Origin: Candidatus Bathyarchaeota archaeon | GTDB lineage: Archaea > Thermoproteota > Bathyarchaeia > 40CM-2-53-6 > RBG-13-38-9 | NCBI GenBank assembly: GCA_030671315.1 | Contig: DAOUZW010000010.1 | Location: 1 to 15,884, forward strand | Length of the DNA: 15,884 nt | Direction of reading: 5' to 3' | In this document: positions 13,956-15,884 of the stretch, in pieces | Layout of the letters: each line of letters begins with the position of its first letter | How positions within the stretch are numbered: position 1 is the stretch's first letter | The notes under the pieces: model-generated | The model's input: only the letters and a program-made list of their open reading frames with translations | Databases searched by the model: none | What the model was told of the DNA's origin: nothing | Made by a program: the position numbers and the translations under genes

Positions 13956-14993
13956 CTATGGATTCAATATAACTTTAGAAGCTTCTCCTTTCAACAGTAG
14001 TTGAAATCCTTCTTCAGCTTTATCTAGTGGAAATTTGTGTGTGACAACTGACTCCAGATCAACTAGTCCTCTACTCACGAATCTTTCAACCCTATCCCAC
14101 GTGCTGAACATATATCTTCCAGTCAGTCCTCTAACATCTATCTCTTTGTAGACGATATATGTTGTAGTGTCAAGTGTCGGATTATCTGGAGAAGCTCCGA
14201 AAAGCACCACTTTTCCAGCCTTGGCTACCATGTCTAAAGATTGTTTTACTGTCTCGCCAGCGCCAGCGGCCTCAAAAACTATATCTGCACCTCGTTGTCC
14301 AATTACATTCTTTACTTTCTCGACTGTATTACCTTCCGACGCATCTATAACTTCTCTGGCTGCTCCAACTCTTTTCGCATGATCAATTCTGAATTTTTTA
14401 ATGTCAGTGGCTATGACGTCTGATCCAATTGCTTTCATTATTTGCTGAACATATATTCCGATTGGTCCACAGCCAAGAACCACCGCAACATCGCCGGGTT
14501 CGGGTTCTGCTCTTTGTACGGCATGCATTGCTACACCGCAGGGCTCATATAATGCACCAATATCGTAAGGTGTATCCGACGGAAGCTTAAACGCAATAGT
14601 TTCAGGAATTACTGCAAATTCTGCAAAAGATCCATCTGGTACATGGACTCCAAAAATTTTCATATTTTCGCAAATATGAGCTCTACCTGTTCTACACATT
14701 ATGCATTGCTCACAAGGAATATGTGTCTCTCCAGCAACCTTGTCTCCAGTCTTGATAGATGATACGTTCCCTCCAACTTCTACTACGTCTCCGCAAAATT
14801 CGTGACCAAGAATTCTAGGTAATGGGGAATTCCATTTCTCAGCTTGGCCGTCCCATTTGTATAAGTGTAAATCTGAACCACAATATGCAGTAGATTTGAT
14901 TCTGACTAGAACGTCACGTGGTCCAGGTTTAGGTTTGTCTGTATTCATGACTTTGATACCGGGATTTTTGTCTACTTTCATAACTGCTTTCAA
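13956..14993 (-). CDS. Zinc-dependent dehydrogenase, L-threonine 3-dehydrogenase (Tdh)-like
   Basis: This NAD-dependent medium-chain dehydrogenase is 345 residues long, matching Tdh. The catalytic zinc ligands are Cys38 (YCGSD) and His64-Glu65 (GHE). The structural zinc is bound by Cys94, 97, 100 and 108. The nucleotide loop is GCGPIG (174-179), and Asp197 at the end of the next strand favours NAD over NADP. Tdh-like features are SDLHLYKWD near the active Cys and GRYMFSTWDRV followed by the C-terminal VTHKFPLDKAEEGF. Tdh oxidises L-threonine to 2-amino-3-ketobutyrate, but related sugar-alcohol and polyol dehydrogenases look similar, and no ketobutyrate ligase is adjacent. The start is TTG 14991-14993 with AGGAG 9 nt upstream. 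The neighbour is a PdxA-like dehydrogenase with a terminator between them. Confidence 0.85.
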   Translation of the reverse strand: MKAVMKVDKNPGIKVMNTDKPKPGPRDVLVRIKSTAYCGSDLHLYKWDGQAEKWNSPLPRILGHEFCGDVVEVGGNVSSIKTGDKVAGETHIPCEQCIMCRTGRAHICENMKIFGVHVPDGSFAEFAVIPETIAFKLPSDTPYDIGALYEPCGVAMHAVQRAEPEPGDVAVVLGCGPIGIYVQQIMKAIGSDVIATDIKKFRIDHAKRVGAAREVIDASEGNTVEKVKNVIGQRGADIVFEAAGAGETVKQSLDMVAKAGKVVLFGASPDNPTLDTTTYIVYKEIDVRGLTGRYMFSTWDRVERFVSRGLVDLESVVTHKFPLDKAEEGFQLLLKGEASKVILNP

Positions 14994-15044
14994 ACTAAGT
15001 ATCTCCTGAATTAATCTACTATGGGAATTCTGTACGTTCTTGAG

Positions 15045-15057
15045 ATATTATAAATGT
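15045..15057 (-). promoter_or_regulatory. TATA box of the Tdh-like gene
   Basis: On the minus strand CATTTATAATATC lies about 58 nt before the TTG start, predicting a leader near 31 nt that includes the AGGAG site. It shows separate transcription from the pdxA-like gene. Confidence 0.5.
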
Positions 15058-15095
15058 GTGGGACTGGTCTCTATAAGGTTTGTATTTATTCAAAT

Positions 15096-15134
15096 CTAAA
15101 AAAAGGTTAAAAAAATAAATTAATCCAATTTATT
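15096..15134 (-). terminator. Strong intrinsic-type terminator of the pdxA-like gene
   Basis: On the minus strand, 24 nt after the stop, a perfect 8-bp stem AATAAATT/AATTTATT closes a 5-nt loop. It runs straight into a T tract, with a second T run 7 bases later. The stem is all A-T. It has the full form of a bacterial-like terminator, and the T runs alone would suit archaeal termination. Confidence 0.6.
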
Positions 15135-15158
15135 AGAAAGGCCTGTAAATCATTAACT

Positions 15159-15884
15159 CTATTTGTTGGTTTGCCTTTTTTCTATATCAAACTTGGCCAT
15201 TTGGACAGCCAGTTTCATTGCTTCCTCTAAACTTGTAGGATCTCCTGTTCCTAATCGAAGACCCGCCCGTCTATAGGCAGTCCCATGATCAACAGAAGTG
15301 CGTATTATGGGTAAGCCTATTGTCACATTTATTCCAGATTCAAATCCTAGCATCTTTACTGGAATGTGGCCTTGGTCATGATACATTGCTACCACTGCAT
15401 CATATTCTCCTCTGCTGGCACGTAGGAAAACTGTGTCTGGGGGCATAGGTCCAATTACGTTCATATTGTTTTTTTTGGCTGATTCTATAGCAGGTATTAT
15501 CTCTTCGATTTCTTCATTTCCGAATAAGCCGCTCTCGCCGGCATGAGGGTTGAATCCAGAGACTGCGATCTTTGGAGTTTCTACTCCCATCTTTTTTGTA
15601 ACCTCCTCTGTTAGCCGAATAGTAGTGAGCACTCTCTCTTTTTTGATTAGTTCACATGCATCACGCATTGATACATGGGTTGTGACATGTATTACTCTTA
15701 ACTGTCCGGCGACAAGCATCATTGCATAATCTTTTGTTTTGGTAAGGTGTGCCAGTATTTCTGTGTGTCCAGCATAATCGTAGCCGGCTAAATTCATAGC
15801 TTCTTTATTGAGCGGTGCCGTAACGATCGCGTCTATTTTATTTTCAAGAGCCATTTCAATAGCTTTTTCGACATATTTCACTGA
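15159..15884 (-). CDS. PdxA-family 4-phosphate dehydrogenase, PdxA2-like (5' end outside the window)
   Basis: The frame is open to the window edge. The 241 residues present are the C-terminal three-quarters of a protein usually near 330 residues, so the GTG at 15879-15881 is not a real start. The family oxidises and decarboxylates a 4-phosphorylated hydroxy acid with NAD and a divalent metal. The metal-binding His residues are visible in TTHVSM, MYHDQGH and SVDHGTA, with AGHTE upstream. The forms DYAMML and YHDQGHIPVK resemble PdxA2 of D-threonate/D-erythronate catabolism more than the vitamin B6 enzyme, and archaea generally make pyridoxal phosphate by PdxS/PdxT. The segment after SVDHGTAYRRAG is unusual for either type. 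A catabolic role is inferred. No kinase (DUF1537 type) is visible. Confidence 0.88.
   Translation of the reverse strand, partial: SVKYVEKAIEMALENKIDAIVTAPLNKEAMNLAGYDYAGHTEILAHLTKTKDYAMMLVAGQLRVIHVTTHVSMRDACELIKKERVLTTIRLTEEVTKKMGVETPKIAVSGFNPHAGESGLFGNEEIEEIIPAIESAKKNNMNVIGPMPPDTVFLRASRGEYDAVVAMYHDQGHIPVKMLGFESGINVTIGLPIIRTSVDHGTAYRRAGLRLGTGDPTSLEEAMKLAVQMAKFDIEKRQTNK

Noticed and set aside
15159..15884. Reading the pdxA-like gene as N-terminally truncated or broken
   Set aside because: The frame continues in register to the last base of the window, so the missing part is simply outside it.
1..15884. CRISPR array, insertion sequence, prophage or defence island
   Set aside because: No regularly spaced repeats, transposase, integrase, nuclease or toxin-antitoxin pair was found. 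The genes are housekeeping or metabolic.

Overview
The window is archaeal chromosomal DNA, AT-rich, with fifteen apparently complete protein genes, one partial gene at the right edge (pdxA-like) and one doubtful mini-gene at the left. The archaeal assignment rests on the fibrillarin/Nop5 pair, a two-repeat TATA-binding protein (TBP), A-type ATP synthase subunits I, K and C, an ER/archaeal-type signal peptidase, a tetraether-lipid synthase (Tes) homologue and TATA boxes upstream of many genes. About half of the genes appear to start with TTG. The mix (Tes, ComB, dispersed A-ATPase genes, TTG starts, split transcription units) suggests a member of the TACK side such as a Bathyarchaeia-like lineage. 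That placement is an inference and a search would be needed to settle it. No mobile element, CRISPR array, rRNA or tRNA was recognised.

Layout, left to right. 1-342 has no recognisable gene apart from a possible 25-residue acidic peptide. 343-2206 (minus) is the nop5-fibrillarin operon for box C/D-guided RNA 2'-O-methylation, with the two genes overlapping by 29 nt. 2356-3276 (plus) is dihydroorotate dehydrogenase. 3413-8114 is a rearranged ATP synthase locus. Subunit I is on plus and faces subunits C and K on minus. Then, divergent from C, comes a plus-strand pair: a small AtpZ/AtpI-like two-helix protein and a strongly diverged second subunit C. The catalytic and stalk subunits (A, B, D, E, F, H) are not in the window. 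8349-9470 (plus) is a regulator made of two tandem copies of an HTH plus sensor module, with an inverted repeat just before its start codon.

9572-13784 are all on minus: comB (2-phosphosulfolactate phosphatase), tes (tetraether synthase), tbp, and a PadR regulator with a type I signal peptidase 32 nt behind it. A perfect 12-bp palindrome lies at the PadR/peptidase junction. 13956-15884 (minus) holds a Tdh-like zinc dehydrogenase and the 3' three-quarters of a PdxA-family dehydrogenase. This pair may belong to catabolism of threonine or of a C4 sugar acid rather than to vitamin B6 synthesis.

The most unusual observations are the AtpZ-like/second-subunit-C operon, the self-duplicated regulator with its own candidate operator, the PadR/signal peptidase pair with a palindromic site, and short inverted repeats placed within about 30 nt after several stop codons, two of which look like bacterial-style intrinsic terminators. 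No wholly new system could be demonstrated from sequence alone.
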